Source: Chimonanthus salicifolius (taxonomy: Eukaryota; Streptophyta; Magnoliopsida; Laurales; Calycanthaceae). Taken from it: a stretch of 64,000 bases of DNA. Below, piece by piece: positions 46,991 through 59,643 of this stretch. The notes below the pieces were generated by a model. That model was not told the origin of the DNA. It saw only the letters and a program-made list of their open reading frames with translations, and searched no databases. The stretch covers positions 9,100,025-9,164,024 of the forward strand of contig CM023542.1 of assembly GCA_013350335.1 (NCBI GenBank). Direction: 5' to 3'. Numbering within the stretch: the first letter of the stretch is position 1; every line of letters starts with the position of its first letter. The translations under genes were made by a program, and so were the position numbers.

Positions 46991-47765
46991 CTAGAACTTG
47001 GATTGGAGATTATCAACCAGTTGCCTGTCAATTTGGAAGGCCTTGACGATGACATCATCAGATATGGGCCCATTCGATCCAAAGACGGCATCAGCAACAG
47101 TGATGACACCCGGATTTTGGCTGCTTAAAGCAGCAATGGCGACTGCATTGCCGTAGCCGGCATTGCGCTGGAAGTGAATGAGGCCTTCTAGGAAGACAAA
47201 CACATCACCCTTATGGAGGACCTTTGTGATGAGACGGTTGTCAGGGTTGGAGGTGACAAACCCTACATAAAGGGTGCCTTCAAGAACTGTCAAGATCTCA
47301 GTGGCACGAGGGTGGGTGTGGAGAGGATTGAGACCCCATGGTGCGTAGTCAATACGGACCATGGAGATGCCAAGAGTGTTGAGTCCCGGTATTTGGGCCA
47401 CATTTACCGGTGTCACCCTAGAACCAACTGGGTTTGACGTGTTGCTGGCTTTGTGGAGCCCTGCAAAGAAGAAATCGTTGGCCTGAGCGAGCTTTGGATC
47501 CTTGCAGACTATACCATTCACTAGAACTGCCACCACAGGATAGAAGGAAATATCAAACTCATGTTAAACTTATGAAATTTCATCAAGAACATTAAAAAGC
47601 CATGGTTAGAAAACATAAAACACGATGTGTGTTTGGTGCAAGGATTATACCTGGACCATTAGGCAGTGCAACACAGAAATCTTGCAAGGGCCTGTGGTCG
47701 GAGGCAACTGCAAGGCAGCAAGAAAGTGCAAGGATTGCTAAGAGTAGGAGGGAATCCTCAGTCTT
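46991..47765 (-). pseudogene. Germin-like protein 1, copy B (start codon lost)
   Basis: Exon 1 is 47,651-47,765, exon 2 is 46,991-47,526, and the intron is 124 bp. Both frameshifts of copy A are absent, so exon 2 is open: VNGIVCKDP, box 1 [10 protein letters not shown], box 2 [13 protein letters not shown], then [11 protein letters not shown]. But the start codon at 47,765 is AAG where copy A has ATG, no in-frame ATG lies nearby upstream, and the next Met is inside exon 2 (GISMVRIDY). A product would lack the signal peptide and disulfide. A CAG-to-TAG change also removes the last four residues (QKRN). I call it a probable pseudogene. An upstream exon giving a new start is not visible. Confidence 0.75.
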
Positions 47766-47912
47766 CTTTTCTGGGATTTGGGAATTTCTCTACGGTTGTT
47801 TTGACTGATTATGTAAGCAAATCTATGAAAACCTCCACGACCCGATAGTAATTGAGGTGAGCTATTTGTATTTTGGCTGTTGGGTGATGGAAGAAGTGAA
47901 GCTTCTCTGCTT

Positions 47913-47921
47913 CTATTTATA
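47913..47921 (-). promoter_or_regulatory. Candidate TATA box of GLP1, copy B
   Basis: TATAAATAG, same position relative to the gene as in copy A. Transcription may persist although the start codon is lost. Confidence 0.5.
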
Positions 47922-48814
47922 CTAGTCTTATGAGACTCTTCATCCAATTCTCCATCCTGTATTGAAATGGTCCGATGACTTATTCTTGGCCTGCAAGAAG
48001 AAGATACATGAATAAAACAAAGAAGAAGCATATAATTAATGGACATGTTTGATTTAGTAATCATGGGATACGCGGAATTGCAGTCTGCAGAACATGTATT
48101 GGGCTACAATTCAATTCAATTAAATAAAAGACATGGAAATGACATTAAAATAAGGAAATTTTAAATAATATAGTGGATAAGTATTAATGGTAATTTTATC
48201 ATAGTCAGACTAAATATGATTGTTTCTCTTTTTCTCTCTCTTTTCGACTATTTTGAACCCACTTGTGGTGGTCGGTCCTGGTGGTTTGAGTGGCGGCTCA
48301 GGTTTTTTAAATATTTGACTAAACATTTAACTTGTATATGAATATATTTAATGTATCTATTACACTCTAAAAACTTCAAATGATAAGAATTAAGAAAATA
48401 TTTGAAATTAAAAATTAAAAATAAAACAACTAATTGACACCTTTTTAAATTAGTCTAAAGACCTCAACCACTTGGCCTAGCCCTAAAATGTTGGAAAAAA
48501 GAAAATAAACATCTAAACACCGTCCAATGAACTCATTTGGCCTATATCAATGCTGATGTGTATTGAACAATAAATAATATATGAAGATAGAGATCACCGT
48601 CTCTAAAATTCGATTAAGTATTGATCTATATATGACATTTTGGCCATACTTTTGTTTTTTGGCCAACCAACGTTGAAGTTAGACTAAGCATAATTTAGAG
48701 CAAAATTTTTACAACTGATGGTCTTCCATAAATGGCATGGACACCGTTGGATTAACTCCTAATGATTGGTTTAGATTACGCTGAGTTGGTGATTTATTCT
48801 GTATACTGAGTTAA
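47922..48814. other. Intergenic upstream region of GLP1, copy B
   Basis: Counterpart of 17,818-18,712. No gene. Confidence 0.4.
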
Positions 48815-51459
48815 TGTAATGGCCCGGCCTTTAAATTAATAGATTTATGATGTAATATTAGGGGTTTCACTTAGGAGGTGTATCTGAGGGTCCCACCTAA
48901 GCACACGTGATCTGTAGATAGTACCCCGTCAGAAAAGGAGTTGGAAAACAAAAATTAAAAAAAGTTTTTAATTTATTTTATTTTGGTGGAGTCGGACCGA
49001 CCGACAATGTGATTTAGGTTGGGGTGTTTAAAACCCCCAACTCCCACACCCTTGGCTCTTATTCATTTCCCTTTATCTCCATTGCCCCAACTCCTCCATA
49101 TCAGCCAATCCATGTGCTTGCTTTTCCCTTTCTTCACCATCTTCTCAGCCCTAGCATGTGTGGATGTGAAGAGATCTCACCCCAAGCTTCCATTTGAGTG
49201 GATTTTCTCATCTTCAAGGTAAGGTTTTCATCTCTTTTCACTCTCATTCCTCTTCTTCGATGGGGCTTTTATGGGATGTAGTGAGAATGGAGCTTGAAAT
49301 GGCCAATGGGTTTTGTTTGGAGAGAACCCCATGGAATAAATTGGGATTTTTGAATTTGGGGCTTTGCTTGGGTTTGGATAATGAGGGAAAATGGGTTTTG
49401 GAGCATGGAAAAGTAAGATTTGGGGGAAATCTCTTGTGTAGATGAATTGGAGCACAAAGGTAGGAGAAACTTGGGGTTTCTCCTAAGTTTGAGCTTGCAT
49501 GGAGTTGGTCTTTGGTCTAAAAATCCAAATGGGGACAAATAATTTGGGGGTTTTGCTTTTTAAACACTAGTTGGGCTTAGAACAATGCACTAAATGGGTT
49601 CTATTTATGTTTTTCTGTGGATTAGAGCCCCCTAATCCGAACCCCGAAGCCGATCAAGTCGGGAATCAACCTGGCACCTCATAAAAGCTTAAGGTGAAGA
49701 AAGCTACACACTTGTTTGGATATTTAGAGATTTCTATACTTTTTAGAGATCCTTATATGCATCTTCATATTAAATGTATGATGATGTGAGATTTATGATA
49801 GATGGAAATATTTAATTAGAGATAATTCTTCTATGATACAAGGTGTTACTATTATTGCATTATGTGTAATGATGATGATTATGAGGTGTTAAATGGAACT
49901 GGACCCTATTGAGGAGCTATTTGGTTGTTTGATAATGAAATGTGGATTTGATGTTGAAATGGAGAATTATGGGGCAAATTGTGCTAATCACCATATGTTG
50001 GATTAATATTGGACCCAAATTGTAAGGATGATGTAATAGAGGTTGTGCAAGTCCAATTGAGTATCCCAAGCATAGGAGATTGCTCTCCTCTCAAGACTAA
50101 TCTAAATAAGATGAATTTAAATGTATGAACTTATGAAATTGGTTATGTATATTATCATGCTTTGCTTAAGGGTGTTTGTCTGAGCTTGGTGTGTTTGAGA
50201 GCTCATCTATATTGAGGTTGAAATTCATATGTATTGTGTACTCACATCTAACCTAAGATAGGTTAATTTTAGTGAGTTAGGAAAGATGTACCTATTGGGC
50301 ATGAACAATTTAATGATGCTATGGTGAGAATGGATCATGGGGTAGTAAAGTGAACCTTATCCCATTTGGAATTCCCACTAATGTGAATACTCAATTCCTT
50401 TGAGGGGGTTGGGATGACAATGAAACAGATATTATCTTAGTATTCTTATTGGGACGATGGCATCGGCTACGGAGACTGGGTCTCGTAGGGTTGCTGTTGA
50501 GGAGTAGGTCCCTCACATGTCATGCATTGTAGAGCGCTCTCACGGCTATTTAGCACTTTAGATGTGCTTGGATATGCAGGGTTAGATATACATTCATCCT
50601 GTGGGGGATGGTGTTAGCTCTGTAAGTCGTGATTTGACTACCTTAGAACTTGATTGAATCATCCATGAGGTGAAGGGATGTAGGGCGAGGTTGACATGAA
50701 CATGCTATGGGTGAGACACCCGCTTAGTACGTCGTGTGCGCTAAGTCATGTTCGAAGTTGAGGTATATTGCTTGTGATGACCATCCGTCCCGTTGTAAGT
50801 TCCTGTAAGAGGGGAGTAGTTCCCATGATGATGTGGTAATATGATTAGGTAGCATAGTATGGATTACACTCTCCATTACATACATTATATCTTGTGAGTT
50901 TGTTAGTGTGTGGCATGCATGTATTTCCTCATTGAACTTCTTTATGCTCACCTTGTAATTTCAGGTACCATTGCTCCGGCGGGGTCCGAGGGACCAAGAG
51001 GACGTCCATAGACTACACACCTTGTTGATCTACCACTCACTTGACAATCATTTTGATATTTTGTCATTTTGATTACATGGTTATGTATTTTTGTTAAGTT
51101 AGAAGATAAACCATGTATAATTATCATTGAAAACATGTTTAATGTTTTGAAAACTTATTTGAATCTTCTAAACTTTGAGAAGGTAATCTCTATTGTGGTT
51201 GGAAGTGAATGGTTATACATTCTTTTACTATGTTGAACAGGTGGATTAATTGTAGAGGCTAAGATTGGCCCAATAGTCCATTTTTTAGGGGAGACTCTGC
51301 CGAAATTCTGGTAGGGATCTTACTTCCCTAAAAAGATATGAAATTATTATTGTGTGTTAACATGTGTGATTCCCACGTGTAACTATTATTTATTTTGTGT
51401 ATTTGGAGAAATGAAATTTTTTTTTGCGTCACGTGTCTATTTTGGGTCGGGGCGTGACA
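48815..51459 (+). mobile_element. Solo LTR of the third Tekay/Del-like family, copy B
   Basis: TGTAATGGCCCGGCC to GGGTCGGGGCGTGACA, 2,645 bp, target duplication GTTAA at 48,810-48,814 and 51,460-51,464. Same insertion event as 18,713-21,364. Confidence 0.93.
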
Positions 51460-52493
51460 GTTAAATTCAGACGTAACTTGTAAGTTGATAATTAAAATAT
51501 CAATGTTTTTTTTTATATTGACTACACGACTGCTAATATAATAAATATCATATATTCTATTATTTGTGGAAACATTTTTAGTAACAGCTCATGATAATAA
51601 CAAAGTTAGTATACTACAATACTGTATTTACTAAATTATTTCTGTTATTCCTTTAGTAAATTTTTACGTTTTTTATTAAAAGTATTATTTATTTCGTGAC
51701 AATTGATAGAGAATGAAAATAAATAAATTATCATCTACACACTTTGTTTGAGTACTCTCTGAATCTCCTTTCATTGTGAAACATAACATTGAATCAGAAG
51801 TTTTAAATTGTTGTATTGAAGAAAATACAAAATAGTATAATTTAATTTATAAATAATTATTGATAGATTATTTTAATTTTAGCTTAATATAGATCATATG
51901 AAATAATTTTTTTTTTAATCTTAAATAGTTAACAAGTCTCTACAGAATTAAGTTGACTTATATTCACTTTATACAATTTAGATTTTTACAACAAAATCAA
52001 ACTAAAGTATAAACTTCAAAAATCTAAAAAGCAGAGTCATTGGTTTGGATGACTCTACTGAGGATAGGTTTTCAAATTCACAGGGAACCACTCTACGGTG
52101 GTAGGGGCTCAGTTAGGACATTTCTGCTTACATGTCTCCTCTTTTTTTTATAAAGTATATCAATTTAATTAAAATCATTAAACTTATTTAAATATAAATA
52201 TTCCTTTTATCTTTCACCTGTGTTTATTTTCCTTTGGCTCACATAGGATCCTCGCAAAATTAAACGCAAAAAAATTATTTTCTAAAATATTTTCTTGTCA
52301 AAACTCGCCATTGATTTTATAGCTTTATAGCAAAAAAAAATTCTAAAATAAAATTTTACATTTAAATAGATTTAATAAATATGATTTAAATATTATAGTT
52401 TGTGAGGCACATTAATAGACATTCATCAATAAAAAAAAAAAGAAAAAAAAAATCCTGATACCAATACACGACACACACGTTTAGCATTGCTGC
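51460..52493. other. AT-rich intergenic stretch, copy B
   Basis: No gene. Differs from copy A by about 1% plus one replaced block at about 51,755-51,788. Confidence 0.45.
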
Positions 52494-52798
52494 AAGTGAG
52501 TGGTTGGGCCTTGAGTTAGATGGTCTATATCCTTGAAATCACCTTAGTTGGATATTTCTGGCCAAGATTAGTTCATCATATTTATCTCTTTTTATACAGT
52601 ATTTTGCATTCATATAACGCCTCATAAAAAAAAAATCAATCTTGTTAAGCATAGCGAGTTAGATAAAATCATAAAAAGAATGCATCATAAGATAGATGTT
52701 GACAGTCTTGAATCTTGAGACAACAAATTCATTTATTTAAAATAGGAGGATAAACAAACACACATTCGTTTATTTAAGTTGGATAGTGCCAAAGTTCA
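52494..52798. repeat. First copy of the duplicated GLP2 3' flank, copy B only
   Basis: Matches 22,405-22,709 and, again in copy B, 53,967-54,239. It ends at GTGCCAAAGTTCA, where unrelated sequence begins. Confidence 0.85.
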
Positions 52799-53966
52799 TT
52801 TTTAAAAAAAAGAGGTGTCCTTTCCTTGTTAGGAAAGGCAAGAGGGGCGCATGACATGTTATATTTAGAGCTCTCTAAAGTGGGAAGCGAAGGTCGGCAA
52901 TTGCTATCTTAATAGGATTGAGTGGAATAATAAAAGGAGAGATACAAGGGGCGCACGGCCCTAAAGGGAAATTGTATCTAAAGCACCTTCTAAAGATGGA
53001 ACCAAGGGAAGATTATAAAAGAAAGAGGGGAGGGGCACACGGCTCATACACACATTGCCGAATTTTCTTTCTCTCTCTCCATTCTTATTCACAGCAAATC
53101 AAGAACAAGGAGAAGACAACCAGCAAGAGGTATTCTCAGTTTTGGAGAAAAATCAAGAAGAAAGGAGAAGGATTGGAAGAGCAAAAAATCAATCGAAACC
53201 GGTTAGTATCTTACAAATTTTGTTTGAAATAAAAGAACCATAGGGTTCGGCCATGGTGTTTGGCCGAACCCCATGGAAGAAGAATGGGAGATGATTAGAG
53301 TATTAATTAATGGCATGAGGAACCATAGGGTTCGGCCATGGTGTATGGCCGAACCCCATGGAAGAACTTTGATGATTCTTTTAATGTAAGAACATGATTT
53401 AGTTAATGATGGTTTGAATGATAAAAACCATGGAAGGAATACCAAAGTTTTGAAGGGATGCATGTATTGTTTAATAATTTTTAGAGGAAGATTATGAACC
53501 ATAGGGTTCGGCTATGGGTATGGCCAAACCCCATGGAGTGGTGTTAGTATTATCATTGAATTTTAATGGGAGTAAATAATGGAGGATCAAGGAGTAAATA
53601 ATGGTCAAGATCATGAACCATAGGGTTCGGCCATGGTATATGGCCGAACCGCATGGAGTTGGTTATTAATTTAGAAAATAAATGAAAAAGGTTAGATTTA
53701 TTTCTATGGGTGAGGTTCGGCCATGGTGTATGGCCGAACCCCACTAAAGTTTATTTATGAAAGTTTCTAAAAATAGAAGGAGGAGATTAAAATGAGAAAG
53801 TTTCTGTTTTTGGAAGGTGAAGACTAAATTAAAAAGTTTTAATTAGGAACTTTCTAATTATGGAATTTTAATTTGGAAGCTTTAAAATTATGGAAAGAAC
53901 TTGGAGTTAGGGATCTAAGAATAGGAATTGATAAATTTAGAAAGTTTCTATTTAGGGACTTTCTAA
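52799..53966. mobile_element. 1.17-kb insertion private to copy B, origin unknown
   Basis: This stretch has no counterpart in copy A. It has a promoter-like part (GATTATAAAAGAAAG near 53,012), a CT-rich leader-like part (TTCTTTCTCTCTCTCC near 53,065) and a possible donor site after AATCGAAACCG (about 53,200). A hairpin-repeat array follows (53,235-53,744) and then AT-rich sequence with repeated GAAAGTTTCT. No TG...CA ends and no short target duplication; instead the flank of about 275 bp is repeated on both sides. Frames such as 52,918-53,232 show no known domain. It could be an LTR fragment or DNA brought in with a recombination event. Confidence 0.6.
53235..53744. repeat. Five hairpin-forming repeats of about 40 bp
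   Basis: Copies at about 53,235-53,277, 53,320-53,361, 53,496-53,536, 53,614-53,656 and 53,707-53,744. The core is GGTTCGGCCAT, a 5-base loop, then ATGGCCGAACC, a perfect 11-bp inverted repeat. The outer CCATAGG and CCCATGG extend the stem to about 17 bp with mismatches. Spacing varies from about 85 to 176 bases, so it is not a simple tandem repeat. Several loop and arm changes keep pairing nearly intact. Confidence 0.85.
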
Positions 53967-54271
53967 GTGGTTGGGCCTTGAAATCACCTTAGTTGGATGT
54001 TTCTGGCCAAGATTAGTTCATCATATTTATCTCTTTTTATACAGTATTTTGCATTCATATAACGCCTCATAAAAAAAATCAATCTTCTTAAGCAAGCGAG
54101 TTAGATAAAATCATAAAAAGAGTGCATCATAAGATAGATGTTGACGGTCTTGAATCTTGAGACAACAAATTCATTTATTTAAAATAGTAGGATAAACAAA
54201 CACACACTCGTTTATTTAAGTTGGATAGTGCCAAAGTCCAAAAGACAGCAACTAGAATCATGGGCTATTCG
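53967..54271. repeat. Second copy of the GLP2 3' flank, copy B
   Basis: Starts GTGGTTGGGCC and leads into GLP2. Compared with copy A it lacks 22 bases (after GGGCC) between short CCTTGA-like repeats, a small deletion with microhomology. Confidence 0.8.
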
Positions 54272-55031
54272 CTAACGATCCACTCGGAACTGGGCCTGGA
54301 GTTTGTCTATTATTTTCTTGTCCACTTGAAAGGCCTTGGAGAGAATATCATCAGAGATTGGTGGATTTGATCCAAACACTGCATTGGCAATGGTGATCAC
54401 ACCTGGATTCTGACTGCTCAAACCAGCAATAGCGACAGCATTGGTGTGGCCAATATTGAATTGGAAGTGAATGAGGCCTATTGGAAAGACAAACACATCA
54501 CCCTTTCTAATGATCTTACTTATAAGCCGGTTTTCGGGGTTGGAGGTCACAAATCCAACATAAAGGGCCCCCTCAAGGACAGTTAGTATCTCAGTGCCGC
54601 GGGGGTGCGTGTGTGGAGGATTTAGGCCGTAGGGTGCATAGTCGATGCGAACCAAGGAAATGCCTAAAGTGTTGAGTCCTGGTATCTGGGCCACATTCAC
54701 TTGAGTCACGTTGGACCCAACATTGTTGTTTGTGTTGCCTGGTTTGTCAAGCCCGTAAAAGAAGAAGTCCTCCGCCTTAGCGAGCTTTGGATCCTTGCAA
54801 ACAAACCCATTCACAAACACTGCAATGTAATTGAAATAGTGAGTTAAATTTGCACTAGAAATACGTATCTGCAATAGTTCAAGAAAGGAAAGATTGAATG
54901 TGAAGTGTGCAAGTACCAGGTGAGTTGCGGTCAGCGACACAAAAGTCCTGCAGGGGACTAGGATCTGAAGCATGAACAAGAGATAAGGTGAAGAAGCAAA
55001 GGAGGAGAATTACAGAGATATGAGGTGCCAT
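54272..55031 (-). CDS. Germin-like protein (subfamily 1 type), GLP2 copy B, intact
   Basis: Exon 1 is 54,917-55,031 and exon 2 is 54,272-54,819, with a 97-bp intron, 220 residues. Signal peptide, Cys pair, N75 sequon, ligands His108, His110, Glu115 and His156 are all as in GLP2 copy A. Only two residues differ: Val152 to Ile, beside box 2, and Ala199 to Ser near the C-terminus. Upstream sequence through the TATA box is unchanged, so the two genes should be expressed alike. The 3' flank, however, is only about 300 bp long before the private insertion, which could alter 3' end formation. Confidence 0.94.
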
Positions 55032-55129
55032 CGTCACTCTTCCTATGAATTTAGAGGTGAATAGAGCAAATGATGGAAGAAGAGGTCTGAGCAGCTGTGA
55101 GTGTGAGAAACAAGGTAGAGATAGGGCAC

Positions 55130-55138
55130 ATATATATA
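55130..55138 (-). promoter_or_regulatory. Candidate TATA box of GLP2, copy B
   Basis: CTATATATAT on the minus strand, identical in sequence and spacing to copy A. Confidence 0.55.
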
Positions 55139-55193
55139 GGGAAATATAAGCCATATGGGCCATAATGGTTGTTAAAATGCACATGTTTTTCAA

Positions 55194-57258
55194 TTCTAAA
55201 GTCTAACTCAAGGTTTTATCTGCCCTACAAATCTTTATAACGAACCTTTATTCTATAGATATAATGAAAATATTTATGATAATGGTAGTAAGTGAGAGCA
55301 GTTCTATCTAACTAAATGTCTCATGCATGTGACAAAATATTTAATGATATATGGTAGGCGTTGACGTGATTATGGACTCAATGCATCATGCATTAAACTG
55401 ACTTTAGTGTTGCATCTAAAACATATTAGAAAAATTACAATACGCATAATTCTAGGGCCTCTTAACCATATTGAATGAAATATAAACCCTAGACAATTCA
55501 AGCATCATATGTTAGTTTTAACTAAATTCACTAGCCCCACGACATAATACAATGAAAATGGATAGAAAAACTTTAAATTAGATGGTTGTAAGAATTTTTT
55601 GTTTTTTGGGACTTCTAACAAAGGCCGGAAACTATAGTTGAATCCTATTTGGATGTATTGATAATGTTAGTATAAGTCTCACAGTAGACTTTTGAAATGT
55701 TAGGTTTATAAGTATATGTGCACCCTTTCCTTAATAGCCGGTTTTTTAGAATGAGTTCTACTCATGTGTTTAACCTCGGATTAGAGCGGGAGTACAACTA
55801 GGATGGGTCGGGTTTGTATTTCAAACCCTACATGAAGGAAGAGAGCCGAGTGTTTTCAACCCTGACATTGAGGGAGAGTGTTAGCACAAGTCAAACATCA
55901 CCAGGGGACCTTTGAAATGTGAGATTTTAAAGCAAATAAGCACCATCTCCTTAATAGTCGGTCTTTAAGGTTGACTTCTACTCATGTGTTTTAAGCGATA
56001 TATTTAAATATTCTCTACTAATGGTACGATGGCTTTTTAATGGTTGCAGAATTTCTCAAAGCAGAAATGTCCCGTCCGAAGTTAAGAACTATGAAATAGG
56101 AATTTAATGTCATGCCCCATCCCAACTTTGCACAACTATGGCTATACAATTTGACTTTTACTGCAACGTTCAAATAATCTTCTAAGGGCCATGGCCACCA
56201 ATAGATGACACGGGACATGAATTAAAGTGAGGACTCTATAGATGATAAGTTTACATTATCATTTTGTTAGAAAATGACGAAGGAAAACTCTGTTTAGTTA
56301 CAGTCAGTCTAAATTCCACTCTTAATTAATATGGTACTCTTTCATTACATAGGACTTCACTAGATTTATACCAAACTAATTTTTATGAGATAATAGTGAT
56401 TTTAATAATCCGGGCTTCATAGGCCCAGTAAAGCCAAGTTGGCTATAGGCGATTTATAGAGGAATTTAGGTTAGAAACTATCATGTTTTTCTTTTTTGAA
56501 TTTACATGTGAAAAAATTCAGAATACCTAGCGTAAAACCATTATATTGGCACACAGATAGTTTAATAAGCTCGAATGGACGTATCTTTTATATACACAAA
56601 ATTTTAACAATGCTCGTTGGTTAAGAAAAAGCTGATAGTACCTTATATAGATGCAACGCTAGTCTTGTTGCTAAAGGGATTAATCAACAAAAATGAATTA
56701 ACTATGATGAGACGGATTGTCAAACCAACAACTATACATGATAAATGGGTGGTTGAATCTTATATTACATGATAAATGGTAGTTATTTTGGTCCTTAATT
56801 TTTAAATTAGGCGTAAAACTCACTTTTTAATAATTATTTTTGTATCGAAGTAACTCAAATATAACTTATTCGACTCAAGATATTAGTGAACTAACTTAAT
56901 TCATTTAAAATATGAGTTGGCCTAAGCTAAAAAAATCTGACTCACTTTTAATTTCGACCGGACTAGAGTCACGCATTACATAACCTGGCCGGCCCAAATT
57001 ATCCAAATTGCATACCTATACAATGTATGAAGAGCAAATTATCTATTTAATTATATGGATAGACCTGTTATTCGTTTTAGCTCAATCTAAATTCGTTGTG
57101 CCAAAATAAAGACGGATTGGATTTTTTTAAAATGGGTTGGGTTATGAGAAAGTTGAAGGAGGTCACAATATGGGTTTGATTGAAAAATAGTGGCCCGAAT
57201 TAAATATGGATAGATTAAAATTTGGCTCTCAATTCAACTCAATTACCGAAATTGCACC
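55194..57258. other. Intergenic region between GLP2 and GLP3, copy B
   Basis: Counterpart of 23,656-25,720, with essentially no differences seen. It includes the pair of direct repeats at about 55,665-55,993. Confidence 0.5.
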
Positions 57259-57555
57259 ATATTTCTGGACACCTGAAATCACCTTTATTGGTTTATTCTG
57301 GCCAGGATTATCATCTTTATCTCTTTTATTCAAGATTTTGCATTTATTTGAACCTTCATCGTCACTGTCTAGTTTTGTTATGCAAACGAGTTGGGTAAAA
57401 TTATACAAGAGTGCAGCAAATGTTTGATGTTGAGAATCTTGGTACTTTAGACAAACAAATTCATTTACTGAATGTAGTAGGAAAACCAAACATGTACTCA
57501 TCTATTCAAAACCCAAAAGACAGCAATGAAGAAACCATGGTCTGTTGGTCAAGGA

Positions 57556-57760
57556 TCCACTCAGAACTGGGACTGGATTTTATCGATAATTTCTTGTCCA
57601 CTTGGAAGGCCTTGGAAAGAAAATCATCGGAGATTGGCGGATTTGATCCAAACACAGCATTGGCAATGGTGATGACTCCCGGGTTCTGACTGCTCAAAGC
57701 AGCAATAACCACAGCATTTGTGTGGCCAATGTTGAATTGGAAGTGAATCAGGCCTATTGA
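57556..57760 (-). pseudogene. Germin-like protein 3, 5'-truncated pseudogene, copy B
   Basis: Identical to 26,018-26,222: the same truncation after the start of box 2 and the same 1-bp deletion after DKK. Both lesions therefore predate the duplication or were copied by conversion. Confidence 0.85.
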
Positions 57761-59643
57761 AGGGCTGAAGAGAGTAGATCACAAGAGTTGTTGAAATGGA
57801 TATATTTTTAAGTAAGGTTGACCAATAAAGAAGAATTGGGACATTCTTAGCCAGCTTGAGGTTGGTCACTACCCTCCTGTATCTGCCTGCCCTACCAAAC
57901 TATATTTCTCTATTACCATGTCTAATTGTCTATGGCTACATTAATAACTAACGTCTTATTTTATACATACGAAGACTCTATTTCAATGATAGGTGGTACG
58001 GCTTGAGCTGAACAAATAAAAAACAATAAAAAGTTGGGACTAACATCGCTCTACTTAGCATATTCGCTTGCAATGGGAAAAGATTCTATCTACATTTGTA
58101 ATTAATCAATTTCTTTAGAAGACTTGAATACCAGCTTTTCTTAAGGATACTGTGCATCCAATCATGGATTGGATTCTCTAAGGTGGATGAGTGGAATAGA
58201 TGGAAAATTTTATGAAAAAAGAAAAGCTTTAAAGTTATCAAACTTTAAAGATCTAAAATCGTAGTTAAAATAATCAAATGAAGTTTAAGTTTTATATACT
58301 ATATCCATGTATGGTCCAGTCACCTCATTTAGGTAGAAATGGACTCGTTACACTTCTCTTCCTCTATATAACAGTTATAACACTTGTCATTATTAGGTTG
58401 ATTAATCATGTGATTAGGCCTGTAAACGGACTCAGGTCCGGCATGGCTCGATAGGATATTCGGATAGTCCGCGGCCCTGCCTGATAATATAGGATCTGAT
58501 TAGCGTTGGATCAGGCCATGCCCAATCGGGCTATCAGACTGTCCACGGCTCGATAAAGGCCCATTTGTCCATTTGGCCTATCATATGATCCCAACTGCTA
58601 CTTCAATCCTACTAGAGCCAAAATTAAATCTTTTTAACCTTAATTTTTAGGCCACTGGTCCAATAAATCAGATTTTATTCTAAACCTAAATCGGAGTTTG
58701 AAAATTTGAAATTCAAATTTCATTTAAAATTCTATCAAGTTGAGAAATTAATTAAATTTAAAAGAAATTTGAAAAAGATTATTGAATTGCTTAACTTGAA
58801 ATTTAGTTGAATCAAATTAACTCAAACTAAATCAGATGACCAGAGGAGGATGAGCAGTCACTTCATCTGGACTTCCATTTTGCACCTCCTTTAGCTTACC
58901 AATGACACAGTTCAGAAAAATTCATCCTGACAAACACCCAGAAGAGCAGAATTCCCAATAAACAGGAAGTTCTTTGAGAGTGCAATCACTAAAAATAGTT
59001 GAGTTTGAACTGATACATTCAAGTCCGAGTTGTATCAGTGAGTTGACTCAGACTCCACTGAATTTTAAAACCAATCACTTCCAACTGCCACTCACAAAAG
59101 CATTAGAAGAAGAAATACTAGTATAATAACAACAAATGGTCCTTCAGAAGTGTTTGCCTTAGAGAAATAATAACAGGTCTACAGCAAACGAGAAGAAAAA
59201 GTAATTGCATGATGAAAAATCTGATGAATATCAAGCAAGGAGAGAACCACTTTTAACAAGAATAAAAAGTAATTTCATGGAATAACTCAACAGGCAAGAA
59301 AGTTACGAAGGGGCAAAGTTGGAACCACCACTGCCATATCCATCTCCATTTGCAAAAACAGCAGAATTATCCAAAGGGGTTGCATTTCCATTGGTTGAAT
59401 TGAAAGAAGCTCGACTCATCCTATTGCTTTGGGACAACACAGGTGGCTCATTGAATATCATTTTGACCAAACCTGGCCCTGGAAATCAAGTATCATTTTG
59501 ACCAAACCATTTTAAAAAAACAGTTCTCTTCTATATAATGAAGTAGCTATTAATGGGCATCAAATTTCTTCACTAGTCCCTGTTTCTCTGTCCTGTTTCT
59601 CTTCAGTATGCATCAAAACAAAGCCTTAATCATATTTTATTCA
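57761..59643. other. Intergenic region, copy B
   Basis: Counterpart of 26,223-28,103. Differences from copy A reappear from about 58,480. No gene. Confidence 0.45.

Noticed and set aside
53235..53744. Five hairpins as tRNA or snoRNA genes
   Set aside because: No cloverleaf, no box motifs, and the stems are simple imperfect palindromes with a 5-base loop.
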